64,000 nt of DNA from Chryseobacterium gallinarum. GTDB taxonomy: Bacteria; Bacteroidota; Bacteroidia; Flavobacteriales; Weeksellaceae. Shown one piece after another: positions 52,580 through 62,224 of this stretch. How positions within the stretch are numbered: position 1 is the stretch's first letter; each line of letters begins with the position of its first letter. Under the pieces are notes generated by a model that had not been told where the DNA came from, made no database searches, and saw only the letters and a list, made by a program, of their open reading frames with translations. The DNA is taken from assembly GCF_001021975.1 (NCBI RefSeq), contig NZ_CP009928.1:4034001-4098000 (forward strand). The letters are read 5' to 3'. Position numbers and translations under genes: made by a program.

Positions 52580-52680
52580 TTTAAAAATTTGAGCTCAGGG
52601 TTAAAAGTAGGAGGCTGTAAACAGGTCGTTCCGTATGTTTTTTTAAAGTAACTGTCAATAATTACATAACTGAAAAGTGA

Positions 52681-52710
52681 CTTCCAGCCCCTTTCTTCCA
52701 GCTTCCAGCC
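52681..52710. repeat. CTTCCAGC short repeat cluster upstream of rpoD
   Basis: Three copies of CTTCCAGC(C) at 52681, 52695 and 52702 in 30 bases. Such TTCCAGC/GCTGGAA runs occur in many flavobacterial spacers. No function is known; it lies about 100 bases before rpoD. Confidence 0.5.
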
Positions 52711-52809
52711 TTTATACTTAAGTTTTTATAAAAATATTGTAACCCGTGTAACCTTTTTACTCTCTCAAACGTATATTATATAGTAACTCTTTTTTGAGGA
52801 TAAAAATAA

Positions 52810-53676
52810 ATGAGACAATTAAAAATCACTAAGCAGGTTACCAACAGGGAAACTGCTTCATTAGACAAGTATTTGCAGGAAATTGGTAAAGTGGAACTGA
52901 TTACTGCGGACGAAGAAGTAGAACTGGCACAAAGAATACGTGCAGGCGACAGAGCTGCATTGGAGAAATTAATCAAGGCCAACCTTCGTTTCGTGGTTTC
53001 TGTATCTAAACAATACCAAAATCAAGGTCTTTCTTTACCCGATTTGATTAATGAAGGTAACTTAGGATTAATGAAAGCGGCAAAAAGGTACGATGAAACT
53101 AGAGGTTTCAAATTTATCTCTTATGCAGTATGGTGGATCCGTCAATCAATTTTACAGGCGCTGGCTGAGCAATCAAGAATTGTAAGGCTACCGTTGAACA
53201 AAATTGGCTCCATCAATAAAATTAATAAAGCATACGCTCACCTTGAGCAGGAAAATGAAAGACCACCTTCTCCGGAAGAGCTGGCTGAAGTTCTTGACAT
53301 GAGCGAGGAGGATATTAAAGAATCGATGAAAAACTCCGGAAGACATTTGTCTATGGATGCGCCTTTAGTAGAAGGTGAAGATTCTAATCTTTATGATGTA
53401 TTGCGTTCAGGAGAATCTCCTAGCCCGGATAAAGATCTGATGCTTGAATCTCTGCAAATTGAGATTGAAAGAGCATTGAATACTTTGACGCCAAGAGAGG
53501 CTGATTTAGTAAGATTGTACTTCGGACTGAACGGAAAACACCCGATGACTTTAGAAGAAATTGGTGAAACTTTCGATCTTACAAGGGAGAGAGTTCGTCA
53601 GATTAAAGAAAAAGCAATTAAGAGACTAAAACACAATACCAGAAGCAAGATCCTGAAATCTTATTTGGGTAAATAA
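52810..53676 (+). CDS. rpoD: primary sigma factor RpoD (short Bacteroidota form)
   Basis: A 288-residue group 1 sigma factor, the housekeeping factor of this phylum. Regions in order: 1.2 ([22 protein letters not shown]), 2.1-2.4 ([18 protein letters not shown], then [20 protein letters not shown]), 3 ([16 protein letters not shown]) and 4.2 ([20 protein letters not shown]). Region 1.1 and the non-conserved insert are missing, which is why the protein is half the size of E. coli RpoD. It recognises the TTTG/TAnnTTTG promoters seen throughout this window. It has no exact promoter element of that kind itself. Confidence 0.97.
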   Translation: MRQLKITKQVTNRETASLDKYLQEIGKVELITADEEVELAQRIRAGDRAALEKLIKANLRFVVSVSKQYQNQGLSLPDLINEGNLGLMKAAKRYDETRGFKFISYAVWWIRQSILQALAEQSRIVRLPLNKIGSINKINKAYAHLEQENERPPSPEELAEVLDMSEEDIKESMKNSGRHLSMDAPLVEGEDSNLYDVLRSGESPSPDKDLMLESLQIEIERALNTLTPREADLVRLYFGLNGKHPMTLEEIGETFDLTRERVRQIKEKAIKRLKHNTRSKILKSYLGK

Positions 53677-53699
53677 TTTAGCGTAACAAAACGTTATAG

Positions 53700-53729
53700 G
53701 CGGAGTCTGTTTTCAGGCTCCGCTTTTTT
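53700..53729 (+). terminator. terminator of rpoD
   Basis: GCGGAGTCTG and CAGGCTCCGC pair (one G-U) around TTTT, followed by T6. Confidence 0.9.
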
Positions 53730-53866
53730 GTAACAATACAGAAGCCCATACAAACTAATTAAAATCATATCCATTATTATCTGTAATAGAACCGGAATAA
53801 TTAATTTAGTGTAGCTTTATCAATAAACAGGATAAGGAATAAATTAAAAATTTAAAATAACACCTC

Positions 53867-54367
53867 ATGAAATATACCACCCAATGGCTTACAAATAAAG
53901 CACGTGTCAGGGAACTTGTAGACTTTTTTATTACACATAAAACAGACTCCTATATTTCCCATGGCGAAATAATGTCTGGCAGAGCTTTAAACACTCAGCA
54001 TTGGAACCCGGACCTTGATATAATTTTAACGGAACAGCTCCTTACAGATTTCAATTCCGATGGCAGCTCTAAGCTGAATATTTTGATTGCAGAAAATGAG
54101 AACGCAGAAATTGTCGGTATGATGGTTTTCAATGTGATCAACAGTCCGTTTAAAAAGTATGCAATTCTGGAGGATATGCTTTTAGATCAGTCTGTAAGAG
54201 GACAATCTCTTGGAAGTAAACTATTGGAAAAAGCTATTGAGGAGTCTAAAAACTGGAATATCAGCTTCATCCTGCTGGAAAGCGGAGTGAATAATCATGG
54301 TGCCCATCAGTTTTTCAACAGATATGGGTTTAAAAAAGTATCGGAAAGCTATATTCTGACACTATAA
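53867..54367 (+). CDS. GNAT-family N-acetyltransferase
   Basis: A 166-residue acetyl-CoA-dependent transferase. The core motif is ILEDMLLDQSVRGQSLGSKL (R/Q-x-x-G-x-G/S acetyl-CoA loop, here RGQSLGS, about residues 105-124), followed by the helix and the NHGAHQFFNRYGFKKVSESY end typical of GNAT enzymes. The substrate (amine, amino acid or antibiotic) cannot be told. It is convergent with the LytTR regulator gene and has its own spacer from rpoD of about 190 bases. Confidence 0.87.
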   Translation: MKYTTQWLTNKARVRELVDFFITHKTDSYISHGEIMSGRALNTQHWNPDLDIILTEQLLTDFNSDGSSKLNILIAENENAEIVGMMVFNVINSPFKKYAILEDMLLDQSVRGQSLGSKLLEKAIEESKNWNISFILLESGVNNHGAHQFFNRYGFKKVSESYILTL

Positions 54368-54385
54368 ACTCAATTTCATCAAGAC

Positions 54386-55138
54386 TCAACGGTCAATCCA
54401 TTTTCTAAATCCGGGAGTTGAAGCAACCGAAGTAATGAGACGTCCGGGATGATTCGTTATTTTAATTGATAGCCGGTCATTAAAATAAGGCTCAATTAAT
54501 TCTATAAAATTAATATTAACTATTTCTCCCCTGTTTATCTGAAAAAAAATATCAGGATTTAAGCATTCAACCAGTTCAGAAAATTTTTGCCGGAACTCAT
54601 AGGTCTTTCCTTTGTTATCGGTTGCCTTACAAATTCCCAGATGAGTTGAAACATACATAATAGTTTTAACCTCTAAAAGTATTGTATTCACATTAACTTT
54701 AACAGGAATACGTTCTTTATAGGGAATACTAAGCTTCTTTATTACTGAGGAAATAGTCAACCAGTCGATTGGAACGGAAGCCGGAGTCAGCCTTTTAAAT
54801 TTATCCATTGCCAATTCAAAACTCTTGAAACTAATGGGCTTTAATAAATAAGCAATCCCGTTACTATCAAAAGCTTCCTGATAAAAATTATCAAAAGCAG
54901 TTGTAAAAATAATAGGACAGGTAATCATATTATTATGCAGGGAAGAAAAGATATTGCCATCCAGTAAGTTAATATCACAAAAAGCTAAAGATGGGGCCTG
55001 GTTTACAGCAAACCATTCATTGATTTCTTTATTGCTTTTTAATACAGCTTTCACAACGATAGAAGGATCATATCTGGAAATATAAAATAATAGCTGCTCA
55101 GCACTAAGACTCTCATCTTCAATTAATACAATATCCAT
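54386..55138 (-). CDS. LytTR-type response regulator
   Basis: A 250-residue two-component regulator. The receiver domain (1-120) has the acidic pair in VLIEDESLSA, the phospho-acceptor Asp in LAFCDINLLDG near residue 54, Thr in PIIFTTAFD and Lys in YLLKPISF. A LytTR DNA-binding domain follows (about 145-250): IMYVSTHLGICKATDNKGK and FQINRGEIVNINFIE. It is 9 bp from the kinase gene, its likely partner. Confidence 0.93.
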   Translation of the reverse strand: MDIVLIEDESLSAEQLLFYISRYDPSIVVKAVLKSNKEINEWFAVNQAPSLAFCDINLLDGNIFSSLHNNMITCPIIFTTAFDNFYQEAFDSNGIAYLLKPISFKSFELAMDKFKRLTPASVPIDWLTISSVIKKLSIPYKERIPVKVNVNTILLEVKTIMYVSTHLGICKATDNKGKTYEFRQKFSELVECLNPDIFFQINRGEIVNINFIELIEPYFNDRLSIKITNHPGRLITSVASTPGFRKWIDR

Positions 55139-55147
55139 ATTTAAAAA

Positions 55148-56149
55148 TTATTTGTTTGTAATAACGGGTAATTCAACGATAAAATAATTATCAAACGGTC
55201 CGTAGGTTAAAGTTTCTCCATAAATAAGGTCATATCTTTTAGCAATATTTGAAAGTCCAAGCCCTGTATTTGAATACATTTCAACAGGACGGATTTGATT
55301 TCTTACCGTGATCATATCTCCGTTTCTTATGAATTCAATAACCAACGGATCTGCTTCATTACCTTCATTATGCTTAATTGCATTTTCCAGACATATCTGT
55401 AATGCAAAGGGAATAATATCACCTTCCTGATCATCAATTTTAAGAACAATTGAATAGGAATTGCCAAACCTTTCTGTTGTTAAAGCAATATATTTTTTTA
55501 AAAATTTCAAATCTTCCTTCAGTGAAACACTATCCACCGCATTATGCACTAAAAAATAACGATAGACATCCGCTAAATTTTCAATAAATTCATCAATATG
55601 ACTGACATCTTTCCGGGCTAAAGAAGATAAAATACTCAGATTATTAAATAAAAAGTGAGGTTCTATATTTTTCTTCAGCATCTGAAGCTGCATATTTTCA
55701 ATCTCATATTTAGATTCCATAAGTCTCTCTTTCAGTTCATTGGTTTCAATAAAAAAAAGATACGCAATCGTAAGTCCTGAAATATAAAAATGGGATAAGG
55801 ATAGTGTAAAAATAAAATTACCCCAAAGCATTTCTAAAGAGGTTGGAGCTCCGTAATAATTCCTTATCATAAGATAGACAATCGATGCGTAAAGTCCAAA
55901 TAACGGAATGGCTGATAAAAAGACATAGATAAATTTGAGCTTACTGGCAACAAGCCTTCCCAGGTATCTCCAGACCATTAACGTAATCCCAAAAGAACCT
56001 AATGAATACAAAAAGGTGGAAATATGGGTCGGAATATCATAGAAATTAATATCCCCATTAATCCTGACAATATAATAATTGTAAACCTGAAAGCTATTGA
56101 ATAGAGCCAGAAGAAACAGAATAAACAGGATTGGCAATACTTTTTTCAT
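55148..56149 (-). CDS. LytS/YehU-like sensor histidine kinase
   Basis: A 333-residue membrane kinase. Four membrane helices occupy about residues 5-135 with no large extracellular sensor; a coiled-coil (KERLMESKYEIENMQLQMLK) leads to the His_kinase domain with phospho-acceptor His in KNIEPHFLFNNLSILSSLAR near residue 170. The ATPase part shows ICLENAIKHNEGN (N box) and NTGLGLSNIAKRY (G box). The cognate regulator is the next gene, and an outer-membrane barrel gene precedes it by 52 bp. The signal may be the state of the envelope or the neighbour's ligand; this is inferred. Confidence 0.92.
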   Translation of the reverse strand: MKKVLPILFILFLLALFNSFQVYNYYIVRINGDINFYDIPTHISTFLYSLGSFGITLMVWRYLGRLVASKLKFIYVFLSAIPLFGLYASIVYLMIRNYYGAPTSLEMLWGNFIFTLSLSHFYISGLTIAYLFFIETNELKERLMESKYEIENMQLQMLKKNIEPHFLFNNLSILSSLARKDVSHIDEFIENLADVYRYFLVHNAVDSVSLKEDLKFLKKYIALTTERFGNSYSIVLKIDDQEGDIIPFALQICLENAIKHNEGNEADPLVIEFIRNGDMITVRNQIRPVEMYSNTGLGLSNIAKRYDLIYGETLTYGPFDNYFIVELPVITNK

Positions 56150-56201
56150 AAAGATTCGGTCATTTTAGTAATCTACATCTGGTATTACAAACTTAGTCAT
56201 A

Positions 56202-58598
56202 TTATTTAATCCTGGAAGCCTCTTCGTATTCAATTTTCTGCTTACTCCCCTTAACTTTATTGTTACCAAACCTATAAGTTAAATTGAAACGGATGCTTTG
56301 ATAATCATATTCATTCTGTCCATTTAATGAAGCATTATTTCTGACATTGCTGTATGTAATTTCGTTTCTTTTACTAATGATCGTAGACAGAGTCATTCCA
56401 AGATCCAATCTTTTATCTAAAAAGGATCTTTTAAAGCCTAATGTTAAAAAACCAAAGGCATTAGTATTTAAAGTACCGTCAGAGCTTGGAAAGTTATGCA
56501 TATAGTTTAGTTGTACAGAATTATTCCGGAATTTATAGGTATTGTTCAATGAAATACGGGCACCTTGCCCGCTTGTGGAAGGAACCAATGAAAGATCCTG
56601 GGATTTTGTTTTTTGCCAATAATAACTTCCGCTAAACTGACTTTCAAAATTTTTTAACTTAGTAAAGCTATAATTCGCATATACTCCGTATTGGTAAACA
56701 TTTAGCAGGTTGTAATAGCTGTAACGCTGTATTTTACCATTATCTAAAAATTGTGCAATATAGCTGATCTGATCTTTGGTAATGGAATGGTATACTGTAA
56801 GACTTAAATTTGAATTATCCGAATAGGTAAATTCAAAATTATATGAAAATGAAGGCTTTAATAACGGATTACCTTCTACGTATTGAAAAGGGTTAATGAA
56901 CCATTGGAAAGGATTAAGCTGCTCAAGTTTAGGGCGGTTAATTCTTTTTGAGTATTTAAAAGAATAGGTCGATTTTTTAGAATGCCCATAGGTGATATAA
57001 AAACTTGGAAAAAAATTATTATACCTTCTGGTTGTCGTTTCATTATTGGTCTGTGACTTTCCATTGTAATAAGTACTCTCATACCTTAACCCTCCCTGAA
57101 CAGTCCATTTACTGCCCAACTTTATCTCTGAAGAAGCATAAAGGGACCAGATGTCCTCCTTATAGTTGAACATGTTTGTAAGTGCAGGATTCAATACAGA
57201 TACACCGTCTGCTATATCAAAAAAACGAACATCGCTATTATTATTCAGAAAAGTATAACGTGCTCCGGTTTTAATATTGATATGATTAAAAGGAAGGTCA
57301 AAATCTAAATTTGAAATTCCCAGCCTATAATTGTTTAAAGAAAAATTACTTGTAGCAGACAATTCCTGATTATTATTGATCTGGTTGTTTCTTTCATTTT
57401 TAATTTTATTATCCAGCCATTGAAAACCCCAATCGATAGATTTTCCCTGTTGATCCAGCTTATGAGTAATATATCCGTGAATACGGTGGAAATCATTTTT
57501 TATAGTGCCATAACCTTTGTTTAATAATTCATTTTTTAAAACAGAATTATCATAAAATAAGCTTTTGGACTGATCATCGGAAGCAAAGTCAGATCCGTTG
57601 TATTCATAAATTAATGACAGATCTGTTTTGTCATTAAATTTATAATTAAAATTAATAGAAGGAGCAAAATCTTGTAAGTTGGTTATTTTATCCTGCCTGT
57701 TATTACTGAAAAAATTATCAGTAAATGAGTTTTGATCTTTTTCATAAGCTGCTGTTCTGTTATTATTATATAGGAAATTAGCTGTAAGGCTGAACTTTTC
57801 GGTCTGATAGTTTAAATTAACATTATTTCTACTTGAAAAGAAAGTACGTTGAGTAACAGAAGAATTCCAGCTTGCATTCCAACCTAAATTTGGATTTTTC
57901 TTTAAAATAATATTGATAAGCCCGGCATTTCCTTCCGCTGCATATTTTGCCGGCGGTGTTGTAATAATTTCAATTTTTAAAATTGCATCACTGGAAATAG
58001 TACTTAAATAAGAAATTAAGGATTCTCCTTTAAGCTCAACCGGCCTTCCATTAATAAGCACATTCAATTTATTTTTCCCAATCATAGAAATATCAGCCTC
58101 ATCTACTTTTAATAAAGGAGTATTCTTTAATACATCTATTGCGTCTCCCCCCTGGGAAGCCAGAGAATTATTGACATGATAAATCAGACGGTCCGTTTTC
58201 TGAGTAAAAAGTGGCTTTTTACCGGTAACGACTACTTCCTCTACAGAGGTGAACTTATCCTGTAATACAATTGAAGGTAATTCTTTTACACCACCATTGA
58301 TATCCAGATAAAAAGCCGGGCCTTTATACTCTTTAAAATCCTGTGTCTTAACATAGATAGAATAAGATCCGGATTCTTTGATCTCAAAACGGAACTTTCC
58401 GATGCTATCAGTTAGAGTATGCTGAGAAGAAAGGGTGTCTTTTATAGATGTCAGGATAACAGGGATATTGATGAGCTTCTTTTGATTGGAATCTAAAATC
58501 AATCCCATAATCCTGTTCTGAGCATTAAGATCCGTGGCAGTGTATACTATTAACAAGATGATGAATGAAAAAAAACGACCTTTAAAGTTTGAGTCCAT
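56202..58598 (-). CDS. outer-membrane beta-barrel family protein (TonB-dependent-receptor-like)
   Basis: A 798-residue exported protein. Signal peptide FSFIILLIVYTATDLNAQ; then a carboxypeptidase-regulatory-like domain (IMGLILDSNQKKLINIPVIL, about 30-115); a plug-like domain with VEEVVVTGKKPLFTQKTDR, GDAIDVLKNTPLLKVDEAD and AEGNAGLINIILKKNP; and a long barrel ending YRFGNNKVKGSKQKIEY. This is the OMP_b-brl_3 type, lacking an evident TonB box. It is first in an operon with the LytS-like kinase and LytTR regulator, so the three may form a sensing or export circuit. Confidence 0.88.
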   Translation of the reverse strand: MDSNFKGRFFSFIILLIVYTATDLNAQNRIMGLILDSNQKKLINIPVILTSIKDTLSSQHTLTDSIGKFRFEIKESGSYSIYVKTQDFKEYKGPAFYLDINGGVKELPSIVLQDKFTSVEEVVVTGKKPLFTQKTDRLIYHVNNSLASQGGDAIDVLKNTPLLKVDEADISMIGKNKLNVLINGRPVELKGESLISYLSTISSDAILKIEIITTPPAKYAAEGNAGLINIILKKNPNLGWNASWNSSVTQRTFFSSRNNVNLNYQTEKFSLTANFLYNNNRTAAYEKDQNSFTDNFFSNNRQDKITNLQDFAPSINFNYKFNDKTDLSLIYEYNGSDFASDDQSKSLFYDNSVLKNELLNKGYGTIKNDFHRIHGYITHKLDQQGKSIDWGFQWLDNKIKNERNNQINNNQELSATSNFSLNNYRLGISNLDFDLPFNHINIKTGARYTFLNNNSDVRFFDIADGVSVLNPALTNMFNYKEDIWSLYASSEIKLGSKWTVQGGLRYESTYYNGKSQTNNETTTRRYNNFFPSFYITYGHSKKSTYSFKYSKRINRPKLEQLNPFQWFINPFQYVEGNPLLKPSFSYNFEFTYSDNSNLSLTVYHSITKDQISYIAQFLDNGKIQRYSYYNLLNVYQYGVYANYSFTKLKNFESQFSGSYYWQKTKSQDLSLVPSTSGQGARISLNNTYKFRNNSVQLNYMHNFPSSDGTLNTNAFGFLTLGFKRSFLDKRLDLGMTLSTIISKRNEITYSNVRNNASLNGQNEYDYQSIRFNLTYRFGNNKVKGSKQKIEYEEASRIK

Positions 58599-58724
58599 TT
58601 TGAATATTTTTCGTTAAACAGTACAAAACTCTGAAACAAAAAAACTTCTAAATAGTCATATTAAACAGATTGACGAAATTCTGAAATAGAATAAGGAATA
58701 TTTTAAATGAAATTAGTTCAAATT

Positions 58725-58754
58725 AAAAACGACCACCTCAATGAAGCAGTCGTT
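58725..58754 (-). terminator. terminator of the multicopper oxidase gene
   Basis: On the minus strand AACGAC and GTCGTT pair around an inner partly paired loop, followed by TTTTTAATTT. It lies 16 bases after the stop codon. Confidence 0.65.
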
Positions 58755-58770
58755 GTATATCAGATTTTAA

Positions 58771-61545
58771 TTAGTAGGTTAAAGTAACTCCGGCTCCCCA
58801 CCCCATTTCATTATCATAGTTTCCGGAAAGAGATAACCATTTCTGCACGATATACCGTATTCCTGTTGAAAACTCTCCGTCAGAATTGACACTGAAGTTT
58901 CCTCTTAACCTTCTTGAAAGCGGAATGTCTTCGCGGCTTAATTCCAATAATACTTTTCCATTATGATCAATACTTGCATCAGCGGTGATCAACATAGGTA
59001 ATACATACTGCATCCCCACAATAAAAGCATATTTACTTTTTGATGCCTTCTGCTGTCCAAACCAGGTTTTCTTACCATGAAAATCCATTCCTCTGTCTTC
59101 AGCCATTTGCCTTTCCATGATTTCATGATTTTTCTGAACCCTGAATCCAGCATAAGGCAAAGCCCACTGGAACTTTCCTAAGAATCTTCCTACTTTTACA
59201 TTTCCTTCAAAGTGATTGAAATCCCAGTTAGAATGAAACTCATTCAAATTAGCCCATCTCGGACCGAACATCGTCATGGTTTCGGCATGTATTTTATTGC
59301 TTGCTACATCTAACATTGCCATAGAACTGATCATCTTATTATCTTTCAGGAAGTTTTTCCAGGCCAGTTTTCTATTCGGAAGCTGTGGATTGGGTTTTGA
59401 ATTTTCATAGCTGAATACCCTTCCCATTCCGGCCATCATATGGTATAAGATATGACAGTGGAAAAACCAGTCTCCATCCTGGTTAGCGGCAAATTCAATC
59501 GTAACAGTTTCCATCGGCATAATGTCAACCACATTTTTCAGGGGAGCGTATTCTCCTTTCGAATTGATCAGTCTGAAATCATGACCATGAAGGTGCATCG
59601 GATGACGCATCATAGAATTATTATACATTTTAATTCTAAGGATCTCTCCTTTTTTTACCAGGATTTTGTCTGTTTCAGTAACTGTTTTATTATCCAATGT
59701 CCATAGATAATGATTCATATTTCCTTCCAGTGTAAACTTCATTTCACGGATACTATCGGTTGGAAGAATTGTTTTTTCAGGAGATTTTAAAATATTATAA
59801 GATAATCTTTTGATCGTTTTTTCTTCTTTCATATCCATTCCGGCATGCTGGGAATGATCTTCCTTATTTTTCTCTTCCTTCGTTTTTATCCCCATCATTT
59901 CATTCATATGTTTCATCGTCATTTTTCTTTGGCTCTCCGGAAGTTCAGGATACATCACTTCATTCATATCCATCATCTGATTTCCCATAGTCATATTCAT
60001 CGGCTTCATATTTCCGCTCATCTCCATCATTCCGTTCATCATTTTCATTCCTTCAAAAAGCATCAATCTGGGTAGATCGGGAGCTTCTACCTTTTCACCT
60101 GAGCCCAACCAGAGTGAAGCATGCCCTATCCTGTCTTCAGAAGTGGCACGAAACTCAAAACTTTTATTTTCAGGGATGGTTACTTCAATGTCATAGGTTT
60201 CAGAAACTCCTACAATCAAGCGGTCTACTTCTACCGGAACTACATCATTTCCATCGTTTCCTATCACTTTTATTTTTCCACCGCCATAATTCAGCCAGAA
60301 ATACGTGGATGAGCCTCCGTTGGCAACCCTTAATCTCACTTTATCACCTGCTTTCAGGTTAGAATAGGTAGAACTTGGAAGTCCATTTATCAGGAATTTA
60401 TCGTAATACACATCGCTTACATCCATAGCCTCCATTCTTTTCCATTCATTCAATGCTTTGGTTCCTAAATTTCCGGATTTGATTGCTTCCCAATAGCTCT
60501 GAACAGCATTTTTTTTCACTGCATACCAGTCCGTATTAGCCATATGAAGTCTTCTGGCAATCTGCATAGGGTCATCATCGCTCCAGTCCCCAAGCAATAC
60601 GGGAATTTCAGCATTATATTCTGTCTTCGGTTCTCCATCTCTTTTTTTAAAGACCAAAATACCATTCATCCCAATCTGCTCCTGAAGGGCTTCATGGGAA
60701 TGATACCAATACGTTCCGTTTTGAGAAATTTTAAACTTATACAAATGAGTTTCGCCGGGCTTTACAGGCTTAGTGGTCAGATAAGGAACTCCGTCATGTT
60801 CATTGGGAAGAATAACTCCATGCCAATGTAATCCTGTATTCTCCTTCAACATATTGTGCAGGTAGATTTCAGCGGTATCTCCTTCGGTAAAGTACAAGGT
60901 AGGTGCCTGGAGCTTACCATTGATGGCCAGTGCTCTTCGGTTTTTCCCGGTGAAATTAACAATAGTATCTTTTACATACAGGTCATAACGGACAGTTTTC
61001 CCGCCAAAGCTCACTCTCCCGTTCTCAGAATTCCTTTTTAAAACCGGACTTCCAATCACCTGATTTTCAGTTGCTGCATGAGTTTGGTTTTCTTTTTTCA
61101 CCAGATTCATTCCACACTTTGGACATTTTCCCGGTTGATCAGAAACCACATCGGGGTGCATGGGACAGGTATAGGAAATCTGAGATTGGGATAAAACCTG
61201 AGATCCTTTTTTAAGCTTATCAGGCCTGGTATCATTCGTCTTTTCAGGTCCTTTAGGCTTCCTTACTTTTTGAACATCAATCTTTTTATCAATATTAGCT
61301 TTATTTTTTCCAACAGGTTTTGTTTTGGTTTCTGCCTTTGGTATCTGTTTCTCCTGAGCTTTTGCTACAACTTTTGGTTGTATAATCACTGTTTTCTTTA
61401 CCAGTGTCATGTTACACTTAGGGCAGTCTCCCGGTTTTTGGGATACTACTTCAGGGTGCATAGGACAGGTATAATAAGTTTTTGTTGTTTGGGCGAAAGT
61501 AAAAACAGAAAAGAAAAAGGCAAGAAACATTATTAATTTTTTCAT
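58771..61545 (-). CDS. multicopper oxidase with two metal-binding domains and a CopB-like barrel
   Basis: A 924-residue copper-resistance protein of unusual build. Signal peptide (IMFLAFFFSVFTFAQ); two heavy-metal-binding domains (YYTCPMHPEVVSQKPGDCPK near 25, YTCPMHPDVVSDQPGKCPK near 126); a CopA-type multicopper oxidase (about 175-740) with ligands HWHGVILP, WYHSHEALQEQIG, HPMHLHGHDF and FFHCHILYHMMAGMG; a Met/His-rich loop (MMNGMMEMSGNMKPMNMTMG and DHSQHAGMDM); and a C-terminal region (about 745-924) with FHSNWDFNHFEGNVKVGRFL and WGAGVTLTY that resembles CopB outer-membrane barrels. Such fusions would oxidise Cu(I) and anchor in the outer membrane. The barrel assignment is inferred from pattern. 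Confidence 0.88.
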   Translation of the reverse strand: MKKLIMFLAFFFSVFTFAQTTKTYYTCPMHPEVVSQKPGDCPKCNMTLVKKTVIIQPKVVAKAQEKQIPKAETKTKPVGKNKANIDKKIDVQKVRKPKGPEKTNDTRPDKLKKGSQVLSQSQISYTCPMHPDVVSDQPGKCPKCGMNLVKKENQTHAATENQVIGSPVLKRNSENGRVSFGGKTVRYDLYVKDTIVNFTGKNRRALAINGKLQAPTLYFTEGDTAEIYLHNMLKENTGLHWHGVILPNEHDGVPYLTTKPVKPGETHLYKFKISQNGTYWYHSHEALQEQIGMNGILVFKKRDGEPKTEYNAEIPVLLGDWSDDDPMQIARRLHMANTDWYAVKKNAVQSYWEAIKSGNLGTKALNEWKRMEAMDVSDVYYDKFLINGLPSSTYSNLKAGDKVRLRVANGGSSTYFWLNYGGGKIKVIGNDGNDVVPVEVDRLIVGVSETYDIEVTIPENKSFEFRATSEDRIGHASLWLGSGEKVEAPDLPRLMLFEGMKMMNGMMEMSGNMKPMNMTMGNQMMDMNEVMYPELPESQRKMTMKHMNEMMGIKTKEEKNKEDHSQHAGMDMKEEKTIKRLSYNILKSPEKTILPTDSIREMKFTLEGNMNHYLWTLDNKTVTETDKILVKKGEILRIKMYNNSMMRHPMHLHGHDFRLINSKGEYAPLKNVVDIMPMETVTIEFAANQDGDWFFHCHILYHMMAGMGRVFSYENSKPNPQLPNRKLAWKNFLKDNKMISSMAMLDVASNKIHAETMTMFGPRWANLNEFHSNWDFNHFEGNVKVGRFLGKFQWALPYAGFRVQKNHEIMERQMAEDRGMDFHGKKTWFGQQKASKSKYAFIVGMQYVLPMLITADASIDHNGKVLLELSREDIPLSRRLRGNFSVNSDGEFSTGIRYIVQKWLSLSGNYDNEMGWGAGVTLTY

Positions 61546-61635
61546 AATATTTCGAAACTTTTTAGAAGCTGCATAACTTAAAGCAAATTATACCATAAGC
61601 TATGCAACCATTTAATTTAAAGAATAATAAAACTA

Positions 61636-62109
61636 TTATTTAATTTCTGACTTTACGCTTCCGCAAGACAACATGGCTTTTCCATAGTAGGGGTTGGCAA
61701 TTTGTTTTTCATCGCTTAGCCAGCTTCCGTCAGCCATCGGGCAATATTGTACATAAACCGGTTTTTCAGAAAGTTTGAACTGCTTGGTCAGTGCAATCAT
61801 ATTGTCCGAAAGATTCATAAAAGTTTCCCTCTGGGCAGTAACTGTTCTTGCCTCTGAAATGGCAGAAGCATCTTTTCGTAAAATATTAAGGTTGCCCTCG
61901 GAAACCAATTTATAATCAATTGTGGAAGCAGTTTTAATGAATTCTGTTGCTGCTTTTGAGGTCTTGTCAGCATCATCTGACGCTAAAGCTGTTTTGATCG
62001 CTATATAATTCTGATACAGCTTGGAAACCTGGATATCCTTTTTTGATTGTGCTGAAAGTGAAATGATTGAGAATAAGGATAAGGCTGCTGTAATGATATA
62101 CTTTTTCAT
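61636..62109 (-). CDS. DUF3347 metal-related periplasmic protein
   Basis: A 157-residue exported protein with signal peptide (YIITAALSLFSIISLSAQ). A helical DUF3347 domain follows (VSKLYQNYIAIKTALASDDA). The end YVQYCPMADGSWLSDEKQI and NPYYGKAMLSCGSVK is the conserved CPM...C line of this family, found fused to or beside CusB-type copper efflux proteins. Cu binding by the Cys/Met residues is likely. The reading frame extends 59 codons upstream, but the ATG at 62109 starts the signal peptide. It lies between the HYC_CC_PP gene and the oxidase gene on the same strand. Confidence 0.85.
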   Translation of the reverse strand: MKKYIITAALSLFSIISLSAQSKKDIQVSKLYQNYIAIKTALASDDADKTSKAATEFIKTASTIDYKLVSEGNLNILRKDASAISEARTVTAQRETFMNLSDNMIALTKQFKLSEKPVYVQYCPMADGSWLSDEKQIANPYYGKAMLSCGSVKSEIK

Positions 62110-62224
62110 TGTTTTATATTTTAGAATTAATTTTAAGTAAAGAATAATTGAAGACGCAACGTATGCGTCAGGGCATGTCGCTGGTAACGATATTTTTATG
62201 AATACCGGAAACGACTGACCTATT

